A stretch of DNA of 64,000 bases from Campylorhamphus procurvoides (GCA_013396655.1 WBMV01006503.1:697896-761895); one strand, 5' to 3'; counted from the stretch's first letter, positions 1 to 15,900 are shown. Numbers and translations are program-made. Notes: generated from the sequence alone by a model not told the origin.

Positions 1-785
1 ATTTGAAGCCTATGCTTTTATTTTTGTGCTACAGTGCAGTTAAAAACTGTCAGAGAGTATTCTCTGAGCCCTGCAGAGACTCACAATGAATAGAATCATA
101 GACTATATATATGGAACTCAAAATACACTCAAGGGAAGCACTTAAAGAAAAAGGGCTAGAGCACAGGCTTAGGAATGCAGACCGAAAAGAGCAACTCAGG
201 AATCTGTGAATAACTCCAATGGCTCCATGCAGGTGTTCACCCAGCTCCGCTGCAGACTGGCCCTGTAAGGAGCCACCCACTTCAGCTATTTCACTTCATG
301 GTTTCTAAACTTGAGACTAAGCATGGGCATTCCTTAAAGACGTGCTTCTTTTGAATATTCACATTACAAAGACATTGGCAACATTTCTAAATCCTGTAAA
401 GGCTTTATCTGTATCCTGTATAATATAGATTAACAAGATATCTCTCTCTCAAAGACCCAATCAGTTTTACTAGGATCAACATTTAATCCTATCTTTATTC
501 ATCTGCTATTTTTTCACAAACGGTCATTGAGCCAAAAGCCTGAATCTCAATCACTAGAAAATAACTGCAATATAAGTAACCAAGGAAACATCAGTGCTCC
601 TAAATTTCACAGAATGCACTACATTAAATCATCTTTTAATTGTTCAAAATTTCATAATAGACAATAGAATTTTTAAATCTCCTGTTCTTACATTAAGAAA
701 ATCAACAGGAAAGCATAACTTTAGTCATCTTAACTTTTTATTATAACTCCAAGATAAAACGCTGCTGAAAAAGAAAAATGCTTAC
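1..785 (-). other. PPP4R4: PPP4R4 intron 17, 5' part
   Basis: This is AT-rich intronic sequence after the exon 17 donor. I see no exon, repeat family or RNA gene in it. The intron continues beyond the left edge. Confidence 0.85.
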
Positions 786-930
786 TCTTTTTACAATAGT
801 CAGGACATCTTTGTCTTTCTCTTGACACAAAAGTTTTCTTATACATAACTCCAGCTGCTGAAGTAAATGTTTATCAGTGGGAATCTTTAGAGTAGATTTA
901 ACTTTTGGCAACAAATAGCAGAGCTTCATT
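786..930 (-). CDS. PPP4R4: PPP4R4 exon 17 (residues 613-661)
   Basis: The 145-nt exon encodes [34 protein letters not shown] and [14 protein letters not shown], ending in phase 0 at a GTAAGC donor. The acceptor TAG follows a long T run. It is the last exon in the window. The next exon (expected to start TVLELD) is not found between 1 and 785. Confidence 0.96.
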
Positions 931-3900
931 CTACAAAAAAAAAAAAAAATAGAAATTCTCCTTTTGATACCGATGTTTAGTAAATATTATTAATTTCTTA
1001 ATGCATTGCATGCTAGCATTTGACACAAAATAATTAAGTTAGTAGGTCTTATTTTTCAGAAGTGATTGTTACTCATGTCTTGTTTCCAGACATACTGTAA
1101 CATTTTCAAAAACTCCAAAGATCAGGCCTACAGTTCTCTGCCTTGAAGTCCATAAACAAGTCTTTGGTTTAGGTTTTACGTTTTTTAATCTGGAAAAATA
1201 AGCAGATCTCTGGATTTTCTAAACGATCTATATACCTAACTTTATCAGTTATCTAAATATCCTAGAAATCTGCTCCATTGGTACAAAGGAGCCCAAGTCT
1301 CACCAAGAATCATGTTACTGCAATTCCATACAACTGCAAGGATGAAGATGTATTGGACAGACTAAAAAGATTTAACTATTTCCTGGGGTTTAAAAAGAAG
1401 AAAATCCTTCCTTTCCCAGCCTTATCTTCCTGTTTCTGTCTGTAGGCTGCCCCTGCTTCTGCTGGCTCTGCTACTGACTGGACCTCTCCATCAGCTGGGT
1501 CAGCACAACACTCAGCTGACCAACCTAACAGGAAAATAACTTGTTTGAGAGGGAGAGGGTAGAAAAACTGAACAGTTTTCTGATGGCTTAGTGAGTTTAA
1601 TCAGCCCAGCAAAAGGCCCAAAAAGCACTCCTTAAGGCAAAGGAAGGGATGGACACTGTGGGTAAGCAGCCATCAGCTGCTCTACTGACTGAGGAAGCAA
1701 TTTTAAATGCAGTAAATTCAGAGAGAAAAATCAGTCATATAAAATAACAAAGTAGAGAAACTTCAAACTTATGCTGCTCAGACACTCTGTGGACACATTT
1801 TTATCTGTTACCAGAGTGCCCCTGTGAAACTCAACTTTTCCTGCTTTCAAACTGCATGGCAAAAAGTACTCAGGTGAACTTAACCATGACTATCCTGTAC
1901 TAAGGACTGAAAATGTTCTTGGGGAACCCAGCCCCCTGAGCTGGAAAACAGGTGTGGGGAGCAGAATGAAGCCCCCATAATCAAAAGGGAAATGGTCAGT
2001 GACCTGCTAAACCGCTGAAGCACACACGAGTCTAAGGGACTGGATGGAGCTGGTGCCAACACATGGCAGAGCTCTCTGTGTTCACAGGGTCCACTGGTTT
2101 CTGATCAGAGACAAACCTGTGCCAGAGATTGCAACTTTGTGAATATAAACATTCAAAAAAAATTTCTCATCTGAATTCATCTTGCCATTTTTACACCTTC
2201 AAAACATTTCAACCTTCAAAATTTCCCATTACAGAGTTACATCACACAGCAGAAAGCCAAAGGAGTATCTCCCTAACTTTGCTTTAAAGCTGTAACAACT
2301 ATGACTAACCTCTAAACTTCCCTGCACTGCAGACAGTGCATTCCTTCTCTAAAAGGAGTTAGGGAACAATCCAGAAAATACTTATGACAAAATGAATTTT
2401 AATGTCAGCTAAGGGATTGCAAGCTGGTTCAAGCTTCCATTAAATTTTAGTATTGGATCAATAGAGCTTTTAATTAAAATATTTGTTGAAAGCAATAAGG
2501 TACTTCAGATTATATACAAATTTAGTTTATTGTTTTAATATAATCCTCTTAACTTAATGACATGAGACATGAATTTCAAGCTCTGTGCACAAAATGGCTT
2601 AGTTCTTGGGATCCTGCTGAGTTGAGATGTGGTAGTTAGAGAGTGTCTATTTAAACAGTTTCACTTGGTAATACGCAGCGTGTGGTGAAGCTTACTAAAT
2701 GCACACATGTATGTGCAAAGTATGCTCATATAAATCTCTGTGCACTATTATTAGATGTTCAGATATGTTAATGATGAATGAATGACACACATCAGAATCA
2801 AGATTAAAAGCATAAAATCACACAGAATATGTGACAAAAAAGGATCTATTTTGTTAATGGCAATAACTGAAAAAACGCCACATAAAAACATAACAAATTC
2901 CCTTATATTATTCTTTTTCAATTTTCTTTAATAATGAAGTAGATACACTTTTGCGTAAGGTAGAACCTGTTCTAACTGATAAGCTCATACCACTGAAAGC
3001 ATTGCTTCGGTGTTATCCTGTACATATAGTGACAGTGAAATGGATGGAAATTAATGGGGACTGAAGTTATGCTTCTCTCTCTATACCCATATTACTTTGA
3101 TCTTTTGCTAGCTCCTCTGCCTCATTGCTCTCCACTCCCACACCCTCCCCCAAACACTCAGACTGACCTGCTTCTGTGGTCTAACATTATTCACATACTC
3201 CCCTACACCTTTAATACTGGTCATCCTGAAGGTTCTTTACCTATTTACTCAACTCCCATTATTTAAAGAAGTCATACAACCTCTAACAGTATTTCTTAAT
3301 ATATTATTTAAAGCTTTTTTTCCTGTACACTACTACATATTCTTCATACCTCACATTTGCCACTGGATCATGTGTGAGTTCAAGCACAGGTAGAAAGAAG
3401 TATTTACAGAAGAATGATTTTGAAAACAGTTCAATAATGAATTCACAGGTATCTAAAAAACGAAGTCTGTTCCAATAACTTTTTCCTTGGCCGAGTTCTG
3501 AAAAATAAAAATCCACAGAACAAGTTTTCAGTGTCAGACACAGAACGATCTTTGACTTGAAGGCGATAAACAAGTGCATCAAAAAGCATAACTTCTCAGT
3601 CTATCTCAACTCTTTCTTTTAGTAAAAAACATTCTGAATTCAATGACTATTTATGTCAGTGAGCACTTGGAAAAGCAAAAATAGCAAATGAACTAGCTCT
3701 TGTATTAAACAAAGACCTGCCTTTCAAACCATGTCACTGGTGTAACAAAATTACTATATAAACATTAAGGAATGCTACCGGGAACTGTTAAAAATTCTAA
3801 CTTATCTTTAAAACACATAGAATACACCAAAAAGTCAACTTCAGGTGACTAATTGATTAATAAATTAATTTCTGAGATTTATTTGGCACTTCTTATGCTG

Positions 3901-6900
3901 AAGCCTCTAGACAATTTCACTTCTATAAAGGAACTCTTCCTCATATATTGCTGCATCCACGACTTAGCAATTTGGGGTAAAAGAAGCAGGGTTGGAGGAG
4001 TCTCGGCATATTATTATTTCCTACATTGCCTCTTTCCCAATCCTTTCACATTAGCTTCGGATCTAATCCTCACGTAAGCACAGTTTGTTGTGTCTGGTGA
4101 CAATATGAGCAACTGAATGTCTTCTAAGTATAATCCCTCCAATGGCGGAAGGAAATTACACTGAATAAATATAACTATAAATAGATCTTCAGCCAAAAAT
4201 AACTTGCATCTCTAAGTAATTCAGGAAACATTATCTTACGTTCAATCAGCTTCTGAATAACCTCATGTCTCTGTTCTTGTTTGCGATTATAACGCAAATA
4301 AACGCAGAGAGTTCGAGCAGCTGCTTTTTGGACTGGCAGGACATTCTTGAAAGAAATAAAGGCAACACAGTTACACATACCTGAAAGAATACGACTAAAA
4401 TCATAAACATTCTAGAAGTAAAAGAAACAGCTAAAAAGTAGCTGAGCTTTATAAATTTTGAAACAATTGTCAAAATGTCAGGGAGAATAAAGAAGTTTGG
4501 CCAATTCATGAGACACCTACTTCTTTATTCCTTCGGCACAACTTGTACATTCAGCTGTTTCATAAGCACCTTAAAGGATTCCATATTTGCAAAGCACCTT
4601 CTGTATTGCAGATGTTAGAAAACAGAACATCTCTTACAACAGGTAGTTTTATTCTTCAATTAAGTCAGTAACAGATTAGCAGCTTTGAATGATCATTTAT
4701 TTTAGGAATACAGTGTGCTTTCATAAAGAATGAACACAATGTAAAGCAATGTATGGAATCAGGCTAAAGAAGGCATATCTCAGAGGAAAAAGTGTCGATT
4801 TAACTAGAAACAAACTGATAATGAGCACGAGGAAAGCTAAAACGGCTTGGGTAGGAGGAAAAAAATGATGAATTGTCAATCCAAATTTTGTTCCTCAGAT
4901 GGCGGGAAGTCATCAGAACAAATTCTCAGACTTCTATTAAAAAAAAGCTTGATATACCATATGCAATGAGAAATAGTATTTTAAGATCAATAAAGTACTA
5001 CACATAGCAAACATCTGGTGGCCATTGCTCTAACTAGTATAAAAATAAACAATGAGAAAGTGACAGGTGGGCTCACATTTGTCAAAATGATTGTCAGCAT
5101 TCTGTGAAGAAAACGGTAATAAATCTGATCACTTGATATGATATGAGGAAGACATGCATATTTTTGTAGTAACTTCTCATGAGTTCTCCATTTTAAAGAA
5201 CTTGCTGCTCTCTGTTCTGCTGTTGTTAATGCAGGAATCAAGTCAGGAATAGAGAGTAACTAGAAACAGAAATATATATATTAATTTTACATCTTCTAGC
5301 TTTATGTCATTACTATGCTTAAAAACACATCATAACAATGTAGGAAGGGAAGAGATTTTAAGGGGTCAATTAATTCCTCTGCACAGACAGGATCGACTGT
5401 GACCACTTCCAGCAGATACTAGTCTAACTCATTCTTAAAAAATTTAATGATCAGGCTTAAACAAGCTTCCCTAAGCCATAAATTCCACTTAACTAGCCCT
5501 AAAACTATTCCAGTACCTAACTAAATACATTTTCATCTCTGATCCCTTCTCCTGACAAAGCAAAACTAAACACTCTTCTCTCTGTGATACCCTTTTACAG
5601 ATACATTACGCCAACTCTCCTCAGTCTTGTCTTTCTCAAAAAAAATGAAAATCCATTTTTTTCTTCTACCCTCTTAATCTTTGCAGCTATTGTTCTCACT
5701 TCCCTAATTAATTTTAATATGAATTGTACACCTTTTCTCAGTAGGAGGCAAAGAATTGCTAGCAGCCGAGCTAAATTCTCTTTAGCACTAAGAAAAATTA
5801 AACACTGCTATGCTTGACAGTGCATTTGCTACATTATATATATGTATGTACGTATATATACAGCTGTAAACATCTGACAAATTCAAATCTTAAACTACAC
5901 TCCCAACTACTATCCATACAAGAAAATAAATTTATTCAGTTCCTATACTGTTGCAATATCTCAATTTATCCATACATTTAGGAAGTATGTTCAAAACAGC
6001 ATCTTGAAGCAAGAGATGATCTCTTCTGTTCCATCTTACAGGTGAGGAGTCATGGAATAAACCATCATCCAGAGACACATGAAATTAAATTAGCGAAGTT
6101 AAGAGCTGAATACAGATCTCTTAAATACTAATTCAGTGTCTTTACTTCAGGAGATAGATTTCCTTCTAGCAGAAGCTTTGTCTGAAAATGGCAACCATGG
6201 GCAGTTGACACATCAATGTAGAAAAGATTTGAAATTAGGTATTAGCTATCACTTCTTGAGCATGAAAGCAAGTTTTGTTTTCACTTAACTGTGGTTAATT
6301 AGAAAAAGAACATTGACAAACTGTTCATTTTTATATTAAGTCTAATCTTTAAAAACCTTTTTTTTATTCAAAGTTAATAGTCACCAATCAAAAAAAAAAA
6401 CCAAGAAAACAACAACATAAAAAAACACCCACAAAAAAGCCCAATAGCGACTTCCTATCTCTCCAAAGCAGAAACTAATCATGAGAGCCTTTTCATACAA
6501 AATATGTCTGAACTATGCTACTACCTTCATTTGAAAAAGGGAATAAAAAAAAACCCAGCCCATGAGAATACCCACCTTGCTTTCTGATCCATTGTTTTCT
6601 CCTCTGTTAGTCATTAGTTCAAGGATTTCAGGAAGGTGATCTACTAGGGCATCTAACACCTATTTAAAGAGAGGCTGCATTCAAATTAACTTGAATCCAT
6701 TGTTATCTCTCACCACCATATCCCTGCTGACATCTCTTATGTTACTGCTCTCTCATATTGACAACAAAGAAAAAAAAAAAAGCAGCACTGTAGTTGCATT
6801 GATGAGGACTGGGATTTAAAATTGGTATTACTGTAGTACATAATATAAGTACTACAGGTCTCAGTTTTAATTTATATGATCATAAAATGTTCTCTAAAGT

Positions 6901-9900
6901 ATCCATAGCACACAGTGTCTTAAAGTGAATATTCATCCTTAAGAAAGATCTGTATTTCAGCAGCAGCTAAGAGCCTCAACAAACAAAGAAAAAAAACTTT
7001 TCTATGTTTGTCACTTGTATCTTAAAAGTAATTTTTTCTGTGGTAAGGAAAAATGCAGTTGATAGAAAAGACAGAATATATAGACTACCTCCTTTCGAAT
7101 GTTGTGAGACGTGGAACTCAACCAGAAAAGTATGTAACTAAATATTTTTTGCAATAATTCAGACTGAGGTGGTATGTAAGATAAAGCTCATAATATTTAA
7201 TATTATTCATATAAACATACAGGGAACAAAACAAGGAATTTTTCAAAATCACCAGCTGCTTCTAAGTCTCAACTTTCAGGTGTTCAATTTGAGAAATCTT
7301 CTAATATTAGTCAGAATTTCATAAGCTATAAGCAGATATTCAAGGAACACTTTTAATTTCCTTGAAAACATCTAACAAAAGGTACTGAAAGAAAAAGGAG
7401 CACCTGAAGACAAAAGTAATTTTTCCATCCGTATCCAAAGATCTGGCATCAGAGGAAATGGTGCTTTTGTCTCAACCATAAATATTTACCTTTTTCAATC
7501 TAAAAAAGTCTCACTATGCTGACTGCAATACAGCTAAGTGATTTATGTTTTATGCAGGTTACCTTGGACCAAAACACTTTCCATAAATCTTGGTCTTCGA
7601 ATCATACACAAATTCTCATCTTCAGTTGGAGAATGAAAAATAGAGCAAAAACCTTGAATGCTATCAACTATTATTTTAATATAGTGTCAAAACCAAAACT
7701 TTCCAGAGTTTGTAAGGTGATAAATAATACAGCAATTAAAAGTATTTAGAATTCATATTTTAAAAAGCTAATAAATTCAGTGTGGGTCTACTAAATTCCA
7801 ACACCTTCCTATTTTCCTCCTTTTTATTCACAGAAGGCTGGCATCTTTATAGAGAGTCTGTGAAACAAAAATAAAATCTGTTGATCATTTCAAATTGTTA
7901 CTCTACTGCCTTACTGCAGTTATTAAATATGAGGATAATCTGACTCAAGGTAACAAGTCAAAGAAAGTTCCAATAAAAATGTATTACCTCCAGTGACTCA
8001 TCCTGTAATAGCGTAACCAGTTCTTTATGTATTGTATACACATCAGAATTTAAAAGCTTAGCAACCTAAAAAATGACAGTAAGACAGCAAGGTGAAACAT
8101 TCTTTAGTTCCATGGCACAACAACACGCTTTTACTTTACAGCAAGCATGAAGACGGGATGCAGAAAATTTGTTTAATATCAGCCACCTAAAGTTGTGTGT
8201 TTTCCCACTGATCACATTAAAAATATGCTTATATAAAAAGAAAATGAGTCAAGAAACAGGTCTATTATCTAACTATGAAACATGCTTGTAGAATTAACTC
8301 CATTTCACATTTACCAAAAATGTTTAAGGCTGTACTGCAAGGCTAGAAAAATTCCTTCTGGAATATTCAAATGTTGTACGTCATGCTCCTTAGGAGAGTT
8401 AACAGTCAGCCTGCTGTATAATTTACAAAAGAAAAAATGAAAAAATTAGCTTAGCCTGTGTTGGACTTTAGATTTCCCCAACCTTTCCTTCCTTCTTTGA
8501 GGTTTTTGACTGTGATTCACAAGTCTCATGTAAATTTCTAAAAAACACTAGCAGTCCATCTCCACATTGTTGAAAAGGTTTTACAGCAAACATGAAACAA
8601 ACTCGAGGAATGAGATTTTTTTTTTTGCCATAAGGAATATTTAGATGATGGTTTTTTAATGTTTTTTAATTTAAGTAAGGCAAGACAAAATAAGAGCTTA
8701 CTTCAAATCAAGATGAAGCTTTAAGGAAATGGCTACAGGGACTTTATTTTTTAAAAAAATAATCCACCTAGCAGTGAATGCCATAAATTACTCATTTTTG
8801 GCTGTCACGTGGTTGCCTAGTTATGCTGTTAAAATTAAATCAACAAGAACTACATGTACATTCAGACCAAGGTATAATTTTACAGGTTTTTTTAAATGAG
8901 CTAAAATACTTTGCTTATATTCAGGCAGTACCTTAATAGTATTACAAATCTAACACAAAATACTATGTAGAATTAGATGTACGTTTTACAATTTCAACAT
9001 CTATATTGGGTTATCATTCATTAAAAGAAGGCAACAACAGGTAATGACAACTGGAAATCCATCCATCTTTCTTATAATGGTGGAAATAAAGCCATTTGTG
9101 CCTCTACTACTTGCTTAAATGCTTTCAGCAAACTGCTTAATTTACCAATTCCCCAGCAATGAAATGGGATAAAAGCCAAGCTCAAGGACTGATACACAAG
9201 GATTCTCAGGACAAAAATATGGAAGCCTTGAAGATTTTCCTGTATGGGTTTCTGTATAAAGGAGAGCGTATCTTTATTTCTGGAATTCACTCCATATAGT
9301 TAATATTGCCTATGTATTTGTATATTTTTTAACTTTTATGAAAATAACTGAGTAGAACTTATAGAAACTGAATGGAATTATAAGATATATGCTTTCACAT
9401 CTGCATAAATTTCCAAGTAGTTTCATATTAAACTGAGCATTTAACTTTTTTCTATATAAATATTCCTCAGAGAACACCAGAATACAGCAGTAAACTGTAC
9501 AATTATAAAGCTTTCCAGGTGCCGAAGTGGCAAGTTCCTTTCTCCCATTTGTCTCATTGTTTTCTAGTAGTATTGAAAACCTTCAAATATTATAACTCCT
9601 ACAATTGTTTATGTTTGTGGAACTAGACCCTTAAAAGTTTCTTCTAGATTTTGGTCTTAAAAAGCTGACCTAGCAGCAGTCTCTTGTAGCTGAATGTCAC
9701 ACACCTTAAATAAACTAACGTGTGTGTGTATATGGGCTATATATACAGACGTCAGAAAGGACTGACACCTTTGACCAACTAAATAATTTCAATAGGTTTT
9801 CTCAAGTCTTTTTATTTTGGTTGAGCAGTCACAAATATAAGCTTAAAGAAGAAAACAAAATAAAATAAAACCACGTAAGCAGTAACAAAGAACCACTGTA

Positions 9901-12900
9901 GACTTACTTCAAAGAAGCTTATGGCCATAGTATATCTGACAGGAACTTCAGGGTCATGACAAAGGCAGAAGAATATAGAATACAATTCTAAATGGAAGTT
10001 CTTTGGGTCCACAAAAACTATCATGGCCTGTAGAAAGATGAAGTCCTTTATTAACTATACAGCTGAAGGCCCTACCAGACATTATCAGACCAACTTGAGT
10101 GAAAACAGGTTGTTATTTTAAGGAGCAAGTGAGGAGTTTTTGATGGCCTTGTTAAAACACAGGCATCAGATGAAATCCAGAGCTGAGAACTAAACTGAAA
10201 TTACATTATCTTCCAGACATGCTGCAAGCTTTTTTTCCTACAACACAGACTAAAATCACAAGATATAAAACCTTCGTTTTATACATACTGTTAATGTTTC
10301 TGAACAATAGCAAAAGCTGCAACTGGATACTTCAAAAACAAAGAACATCTTAGCAAGCAGCAAAGCAAGAATCTAAATTTCAACATGATTGTGTGTGTAC
10401 ATACCTTGGTTTTGCTCAAATAAACCAAGACGTCTACCTACACACACAGTGCTTGTCTTTAAAAGGTGGAATAAAAATAGCTGTCTACTGGCTCTTGGTT
10501 CAAACATATTTTCTTTGAATAAAAATGCAGAATGTCAAAATACAAGGTAGATTTACAGAAACAAGACCGGTATAATTAAAGACCTCATAAAATTGAAAAG
10601 ACCTTCTGTTCTCAGGCAGGAACATGACTAAAACATGAATCTATGCATTCAGATTCAATCCTCAACTCCCTAGAACAACATGACACACAGAGAATGCGAA
10701 ACTGAAGCTTTGGGAGGTTCGAAACTGGGGACTCTGTTACACAGCCATCTTCTTGAAGCTTTTGTGCTAAGAGTTTGGAGAAAATGTGCAGGAAAGAATA
10801 AGAAAAAGCAACCACTTAGAACAGTATTTGCTCAGTCAAAACTTGCCAGTAGTTTTCTGAGGGTCTGCAAAGAGTAATCTTTCCTCATAACTCTTTTGAA
10901 CAATTTCATTAACTTGAACTGTGCAGGACAGAGCTAGAATCCAGCTAACAATGAACAACTTGAGAGTAACTTCTCTATCATTGATGCAGTCCTGTTTAGT
11001 GAACTATATGCACAACACAAATTATTTAACCTTAAATTAACACTACTTACTGGAAAATTGTAAGCACAGTTCTTCCTCACTGAAATATATTTTTTTTCCT
11101 GTTCCAGAGTTTGAAGCTGTAGTTGATTATCATTGTGTCCATTTTCCTGCTGTAAACCCAGTGTGGAAAGTTTCTTATAAAATTCCAAAAACCGTAAGTG
11201 CTGTTCAGGAGTAAAAATGCCTCAAAAAAACAAAACAAAACAAAACAACAAACTTTCCTCATTATAAATGCTATTAATAACATCCCCAAACAATCTCATT
11301 TAAAAATCTGATACATTGTTTTTAACCCTTCTTCCCCCACTTTGAATCCAGCAGTGTGTGACCCGTACACCAAGTACTCAGAAAAAAACAGAATGCAACT
11401 AGCAAGAAGAATGAAAAAATTACAAGTGCATCGATAATACAAGAATAATCAAGGAAAGGCTCAATTTTCTGCTCAAGAGAGAGAGGAAAGTTATCAGTGA
11501 TTGGTACCAAGAAGGCTGAAATTCTTAAAGATTTTATTTTCTTTCTGAAATTCCATTAGGGTCATCAGGCTCAGTACAATTAATAACTGTGACAAAGATT
11601 CAAGCTTTAAGTGGAGAAGGAACAGGTCAGCGAATCCTTAAACATGAGAGGTTTTCAAAATGTGCAGTCAGATGGGCTTCATTCCAGTATTCAAAAGTAC
11701 TTAAGTACTAGCTGCTGAAATCATAAGGAAGTCAGGCAGCAGAACAGAAAAAGGCTGAAGTGGTACTGGTATTTAATAGCCAGAGAGGGGAAGGACAAAC
11801 CACATCATTACAGATCAGTCAGATTACTTTCATATTTTTGAAAAAATTGAAACACAAAAGAAAATCAAAAAATCTACTTCTAAATACCAAAAAGAGAACA
11901 AAAAAATAGCAGTAACCAACATTGCAAAAGAAAAACTCATCGAACTGACTCATTTTCCTTCTAGAATAGGGCAACAGGACCCATGAAACAAAAGAGGCAG
12001 CAAAGATCATGTTTTTCACATGGAAAATAAGGAAACAGGAAGGAGATATTAAAAACTATAAAGCTGCTCCAAAACTGCTTGGAACTAAGAGAAAGCGACC
12101 CATGGATCACTGACAAGACAGGCAACTGTATAAAGAAAGGTCTGTCTAGTTCTGGTAATATTCAGCATTTTCATTGATTTTTTGTATGTTGGATGAGGGA
12201 CTTTGCTTATTCAGTATTCTGATAACATTAACCAAGGACAGATTGCTTATTCTTCAGAAGACAGTGTGAAAAATGTTCAGCCCACTTTGTTCAGCTGTCC
12301 TAAGGCATAACACTTCAAGAAAAATGCAAACTTGCCAGGCAGAGTTCAGAGGTGAAGAGAGATCAGCAATAAAAGTCATTCAACCTACAGAAAAGAAGAC
12401 TGGAAAGACATGATAAATACAGGATGGACTGTCCTAACTCTGTTTCTGGGAATAACAGTTTGCCATTGTGGAACAGCCATTTCAAGCAATTTGAAGTGAA
12501 GCAACAGTCACTTTTGATCATGAAGGATCATTTCAAAGAGCTGTAAGGAGGATCAAAGGTTTTAAAGAGTCAAGGGGGAAATTATAAAGTAAACCATGAT
12601 TCCGTGCTGTCCCTCCACATGTAATATACAGCGGACAGAATTATCAAGGAAAGATCTGCTGTGCTCAAGTGAAAATTTGAGCACAAATTATGGGTACAAA
12701 AATTACAGGCACAGATTTAGCCTCAGCTGCGACTGGGAAATCCACATGCCACTAGGTCTCCTTTCTCCCCTGAAGCTCCTTATGGACCATACTCTGTAAT
12801 GTGCCTTAAAAAGGACATCAAGTGAACATACAAAGTTCATACTGTTTTCAAAGGTTTCTAGCTTCAAAAATTCAGTCATCCAAATCAAAAGCTCCAAAAT

Positions 12901-15900
12901 ACCCAAATAAATAATTCAAATCAATAAACATAAACAACCATGTTTCCATCTCTGACCCTGTCGAAACAAAACAAAAACAACAAACAGTAAGCAGATGGTC
13001 AACCTAAGAGGAAATTTCAAAAAACCAGTATTTATGCAATAGATAATGTCAAACTTTTAGTTCCATATTTCCTTTACTACCATTTCATTGGATGCACCCA
13101 AATCTGGATATTTTGCAAGGGGTTCAAATTCTCCAATATTCTCTCGTTTTTAAGATTTTTTAAAAAAGAAATTAAATCATACCATACAATCCATTACACA
13201 GTTTCCCTAAGTGGAAAGATAAAGAAACTAAGATAGATTCATCTGCTTTGAAGGACTTTTCACAGAATGATTTCACTAATGGGAGAACAGTTTGACTCCT
13301 GTCATCTGAAAAACAAAGAAATTTTCAGAGTTAGCCATTTGTCAACACTTAAAAAAGAGCACAGAAATGGAACTTTTGTAAGTAAGTTAATAAGTTAAGA
13401 AATTTATACATTTTGATCATTGTATTAAAATGTTCAAGTTTTAAAGGGATTAGGATTTTTTAATGGCAGATCAATAACTAAATTAATCAAATAATTATGG
13501 CTGAATAAAGTAGCGTTGGCCTGAAGAAATATTTTGATATTGTGAGAAAGAAACCCTAGGATATAATTTTGGGTCATTTATCTTCAAAAATGTTAATTTT
13601 TGAGTTCAGCCACGAATGTAAAAACCACACAACACAAATTTCTAGAAACACATTCCTTACAAACCTGTAAATAATCCCTGATTGCTTTCTCTAAGCTTTT
13701 TACAATAGCCCAAAGCAGTAGTTACAGCAATTGGGTAGGGAGGAGGAGTGAAGACAGAGGTGCAAAGAGAAGCACAAACTTGACAGCATCAATCCAAAGG
13801 CTCAATAACTTGAAAATCAGCTTATTATGCTAAAAAGTCTATTTATGGTATTCTCCCCAAAAGTATCTTATTTTTTCTTTTCTTTATCTCCTACTCCATA
13901 TTGCTTAAATGCAACAATGTATTGTAGCAATTCATCACCACGTTCCTGGACAGTAAATATTTGTTGAGCTAGCATTTTGTATTGTGAACTGATAGAATTA
14001 ATTAAAATTAATTAAATACTAGCAACCCAATAATTCCCATAATTTATACAGTCATTTTACTTATTCCATTTAGCAACATTACATTAGAAACTTGGAATAA
14101 AATAATTGATTTCATTAACAACTGGCTCCCTTCCCTTAGAATTTTCTATGTATAAAGCACTGCAAGACATGAAATATAAATGGAAAAAAAACAATTAAAA
14201 AATCAAATCAGAAATGTCAGAAGAATCTAGACAGAACAACATGCATTTAAATACAATAAGATGTACCAAAGCACTAAGAACTTGGCTAGTAAGCCTAAAT
14301 TCAATTCTTACCTGAATCCAACATATCAAGCAGGTTCACTAATGTCTCAAAAGCTGCAAGGCGGACGCTGCTGCCCTCATCTCTTGCCAGTTCTACTAAC
14401 TCAGGAAGCACCACAGTTTTTGTGAGTTCTGTCCTGCAAAGTGAGGCAAGCAGTCAAAAGAAAACTTACAATGAAATACTACTGCCACAGCAAAACAGAA
14501 TTCTTTCCTGAAATACTCATTTAGGTGTTTTGGGGTTTTTTTGGATATTCAAGAAAGAAACATTGATAAAGCTCTAAGAAATACAAAATTAAATAAAAAC
14601 CTCTAGTCAATTTCAGGACTTTTTGTCAGCCAAAGAAAGAAACATTCAAATCTAAAATGTAAACCTTCATCACTAAAAAAACCATTCAAACTAGTTCAAA
14701 GCAAACTAGAGAAAATGTATCTGAAAAAATCATGGGAGTCCAGCTACTTCACTGTGTGACTAAGAAAACTCTCCTGATTCAATAAGCTCAATACGATGGT
14801 CCAAAACCAAAAAATTATTAAGTATGAGCCATGTTGAATTAAGTGCCTGGAAATCTTATACTTCAAAGATGAGAAAGGGTTCTGCTTGTCCTTTTCTGCC
14901 TTGGTAATTACTAGCACTGCCTCTCTGTGTGTGACAGTCCTGTGAACTTGAATCTATACGGTGGCAGCAGATTATTGCATTACGGACTGTCTTAGCAATC
15001 AAAATTTAATCAGAGAGGTCCCAAAGGAGGAGTGAAATACTCCTGACATAGAAAAAATGTTCCTGGCATAAGTAAGATGAAAAGAGATTTGCTTCTTGGA
15101 GCAAAAGCACCACTTCTGTAGAAGCTACCAAGTAGCATAATTTCCCATGCCCCAGTGTATAACTGATTCTTGGCTACTTAAAGAGATAAGAAAAACCTTT
15201 TCTCCAGCCCTACTATCAAGAACTAGGAAGGCATACCCACTGTTTTCACTCCCTTCAAAACTCAGTAGTTATAGAATAAAACCAGCAGGCTACTCCCTAG
15301 AGATAAACAGAACCCCCTCTTTCTCTCATCTTTAATCTCCCATTAAACAGAATTCAATTTTGTGATACATAAATATACATGAGACCCATGCATACAGGAA
15401 AAATAAATGCAAGCTCAAATTATTCAGTCATTGAGCTTAGTAAAATGCATCTTAAACTCCCAGTTTTGCAAATATCAACAATATTGACAAATAGTACCTT
15501 TCTTTTCTGTAATCACAAGTTCTTTTATATTCAAAGCCATTTGATATGGCAAATGTTAGAAGGATTTATCATGCTAACCTACATTTTGATAAAAAAGAGA
15601 ATAAGTACAAAAACAAGTGAGCAACTTTACTGAAATGAATAATAATGTGTTTTCAACATTATTCACATCCTCTGAACGTCTGCAGGACAAGGACCTTACA
15701 GAAGAGGTGCCTAAAGCATATATATAAAACTACTTTGTATGCAATAAAGACAAGTTTTTTAGGAATCTAGAAATTACTAATCTGCATGACCTTACCAAAA
15801 CAAAGTTAAATTAAGAACCTGACAGCAATGCCTAGTTCTTACTGTAAATTCCTTACATCTGAATAAGCTAAAACACCATCTGAAAACATACTTTTCTGGT

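Noticed and set aside
1..785. Next PPP4R4 exon (expected TVLELD start)
   Set aside because: No minus-strand segment with an acceptor and matching residues is present; it must lie outside the window.
11560..12580. Possible ancient LINE in intron 9
   Set aside because: Texture is suggestive, but I could find no RT motif or tail to support it.
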